Source: Methanosarcinales archaeon (GTDB lineage Archaea > Halobacteriota > Methanosarcinia > Methanosarcinales > Methanocomedenaceae). Taken from it: a DNA stretch of 5,914 bases. Under the pieces are notes generated by a model. It was not told the origin of the DNA. It did no database searches and worked only from the letters and a program-made list of their open reading frames with translations. This document shows, in pieces, positions 4,390 to 5,914 of the stretch (within the stretch, counting starts at the first letter, position 1; each line of letters begins with the position of its first letter). Position numbers and translations under genes: made by a program. The DNA lies in contig JAUWTY010000081.1 in NCBI GenBank assembly GCA_030614485.1, positions 1 through 5,914 on the forward strand. The letters run 5' to 3'.

Positions 4390-5914
4390 ATGCAGGAAGA
4401 CTACTATCTTGCCTGCCGCGAACTATTAAATAAGATATTACAGGGTAACATCAAAACAGAAATTGACCTTAACAGGGAAAAAAAGACGACCAGCGCCAAA
4501 TATCGTCTTAGCAATTTGCCTGGCAATTCACTGATATTATCTCAGGCACTGCCTGATGAGTATGACAGTGTCATTGAGTTGCTTCAAAGAAAACCAGTGA
4601 GGACTATTTCGGGTGTTGCCGTAATTGCGGTTATGACATCCCCTGCCCCATGTCCTCACGGCACATGCATACCGTGTCCAGGCGGCCCTGATTCAGATTA
4701 CCAATCCCCTCAGAGTTATATGGGGCACGAACCTGCAACAATGAGGGCGATACAACATGATTATGACCCATATCGCCAGGTTACCGGACGGCTGGAACAG
4801 TTGAAGCTGATAGGACATCCCATAAATAAGGCAGAACTTATCATAATGGGCGGGAGTTTTACTGCAAGGAATATATGCTACCAGGAATGGTTTGTAAAGC
4901 GGTGTATCGAGGCTATGAACGATTTCGGGGTAAATAACAATAACTCTGATACGTCTGATACCCCTGTTACCCTTGTTCCTCACGATACTTCCGACACTGG
5001 GGTGTTCCGGTACTTTGAGGATGTACAGGCGCAGAACGAGACTGCAACAGTACGTAATGTGGGTATGACTTTCGAGACACGGCCTGATTGGGTTGGCATT
5101 GAAGAGGTGGATAGGATGCTGGGATACGGCGGCACCAAAGTTGAGATAGGGGTGCAGAGCATCTATGACAATGTGCTGGAAAAGATGAACAGGGGGCATG
5201 GGGTTTCCCATACAATAAGGGCTAACAGTGTGCTGAGGGATTCAGGGTTCAAGGTAGGATTCCACATGATGCCCGGACTTCCGGGTTCGTCTCTTGATAT
5301 GGACCTTAAGATGTTCGAGACACTGTTCCAGGATGAGAGGTTCAGGCCTGATTACATGAAAATATACCCGACCCTGGTTACGCCTGGGACCAGGTTATAT
5401 GATATGTGGAAGTCAGGTGAATACCAGGCCCTTGAACTGGAAGATGCGGTTGAACTGATTGCGAATGTAAAGGCCATGCTGCCGCCCTGGCTCAGGCTGC
5501 AGCGGGTGCAGCGGGATATTCCGGCATGGCAGATTGAGGGTGGCGTGACAAAGAGCAACCTCAGGCAACTGGCAGGTGAACGACTGAATGAAAAAGGAGG
5601 TAGGTGTCGCTGTATCCGATGCCGTGAGGCTGGTCATAAGGGGCTTAAGGGAATCAAGCCTGAGAATGTCAGGCAGGTGGTGGAGTCTTATCGCGTCTGT
5701 GGAGGGGATGAGCATTTCATTTCCTATGAAGATATTGAGCAGGATGTGCTTATCGGTTTTCTCAGATTGAGGTACCCATACTCACCGCACCGGCCAGAAC
5801 TGGAATCGGCGGCCCTGGTCAGGGAACTACATGTGTATGGGTCAATGGTCAGTGTGGGACAAAAAGCAGGGGAGAAGCAGTGGCAGCATAAGGGATATGG
5901 TGAAGAGTTGCTCA
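4390..5914 (+). CDS. elp3: Elp3: radical SAM/GNAT tRNA wobble-uridine carboxymethyl-modification enzyme (3' end beyond window)
   Basis: 508 codons stay open to the window edge; typical archaeal Elp3 is about 540 residues, so only the end of the acetyltransferase domain is missing. Archaeal Elp3 acts alone, using SAM and acetyl-CoA to start cm5U formation at U34 of tRNAs. The radical SAM cluster motif is C88-x4-C93-x2-C96 (CPHGTCIPCPGGPDSD). Further family motifs are SYMGHEPATMRAI (109-121), VGMTFETRPDW (224-234), GVQSIYDNVLEKMNRGH (254-270), FHMMPGLPGS (291-300), YPTLVTPGTRLYDMW (326-340) and RVQRDIPA (372-379). CRCIRC (406-411) is probably the zinc-binding linker. The GNAT part has RELHVYGSMV (478-487) and the acetyl-CoA motif QHKGYG (499-504). 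A low-complexity stretch at about 181-206 looks inserted. The ATG at 4390 fits a leaderless transcript; an in-frame ATG at 4369 would add seven residues but lies too close to the TATA candidate. The gene is divergent from the pilus operon. Confidence 0.96.
   Translation, partial: MQEDYYLACRELLNKILQGNIKTEIDLNREKKTTSAKYRLSNLPGNSLILSQALPDEYDSVIELLQRKPVRTISGVAVIAVMTSPAPCPHGTCIPCPGGPDSDYQSPQSYMGHEPATMRAIQHDYDPYRQVTGRLEQLKLIGHPINKAELIIMGGSFTARNICYQEWFVKRCIEAMNDFGVNNNNSDTSDTPVTLVPHDTSDTGVFRYFEDVQAQNETATVRNVGMTFETRPDWVGIEEVDRMLGYGGTKVEIGVQSIYDNVLEKMNRGHGVSHTIRANSVLRDSGFKVGFHMMPGLPGSSLDMDLKMFETLFQDERFRPDYMKIYPTLVTPGTRLYDMWKSGEYQALELEDAVELIANVKAMLPPWLRLQRVQRDIPAWQIEGGVTKSNLRQLAGERLNEKGGRCRCIRCREAGHKGLKGIKPENVRQVVESYRVCGGDEHFISYEDIEQDVLIGFLRLRYPYSPHRPELESAALVRELHVYGSMVSVGQKAGEKQWQHKGYGEELL
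4945..4962 (+). repeat. 9-nt tandem duplication inside elp3
   Basis: TCTGATACG is followed directly by TCTGATACC, encoding SDT SDT (residues 186-191). A related DTSDT recurs at residues 199-203 with different codons. The repeat lies in the low-complexity insertion of Elp3 and may be a trace of slippage-driven expansion. Confidence 0.75.

Noticed and set aside
4693..5211. A 172-codon open frame on the minus strand opposite elp3, and shorter overlapping minus-strand frames there
   Set aside because: The plus strand encodes an unmistakable Elp3 across the same bases. The minus-strand product is rich in Cys, His and Pro and has no recognisable domain, as expected of a shadow frame.

Overview
The window looks archaeal, most like a methanogen or ANME-type euryarchaeon of the Methanosarcinales/Methanomicrobia group. 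The evidence is an SRP54-type signal recognition GTPase, a single-polypeptide radical SAM/GNAT Elp3, a pilus ATPase with two archaeal-style PilC/FlaJ-like membrane proteins, TATA-type promoter candidates, and Shine-Dalgarno sites matching the archaeal anti-SD. The lineage assignment rests on remembered family resemblance, not on a search.

Minus strand, read right to left from 4234 to 1: a secretion/pilus assembly ATPase (2147-4234), a first single-domain T2SSF membrane protein (1231-2157), a second one (250-1227), then the 5' end of srp54 (1-125), which runs off the left edge. The first three genes form a tight operon: an 11-nt overlap, then a 3-nt gap. Together they make the motor and inner-membrane platform of an archaeal type IV pilus or secretion-like machine. 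The ATPase acts in the cytoplasm and the two T2SSF proteins form the membrane platform. No pilin or prepilin peptidase gene is present here. srp54 follows after 124 nt that hold a candidate promoter and six tandem copies of a 13-nt unit. The last copy appears to supply the srp54 ribosome binding site.

Plus strand: elp3 (4390 to beyond 5914), divergent from the pilus operon across about 155 nt. That spacer holds candidate promoters for both directions and an inverted repeat between them. elp3 encodes the tRNA wobble-uridine modification enzyme and lacks only its last few dozen residues at the window edge.

No wholly new system was found. The points most worth a second look are: the 13-nt tandem array in the predicted srp54 leader; the two T2SSF genes lying in the same reading frame, separated by one stop codon and one sense codon; an internal duplication in the acidic N-terminal extension of the ATPase, still visible in the DNA; and a low-complexity insertion in Elp3. 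No stretch longer than 300 bases is without a gene.
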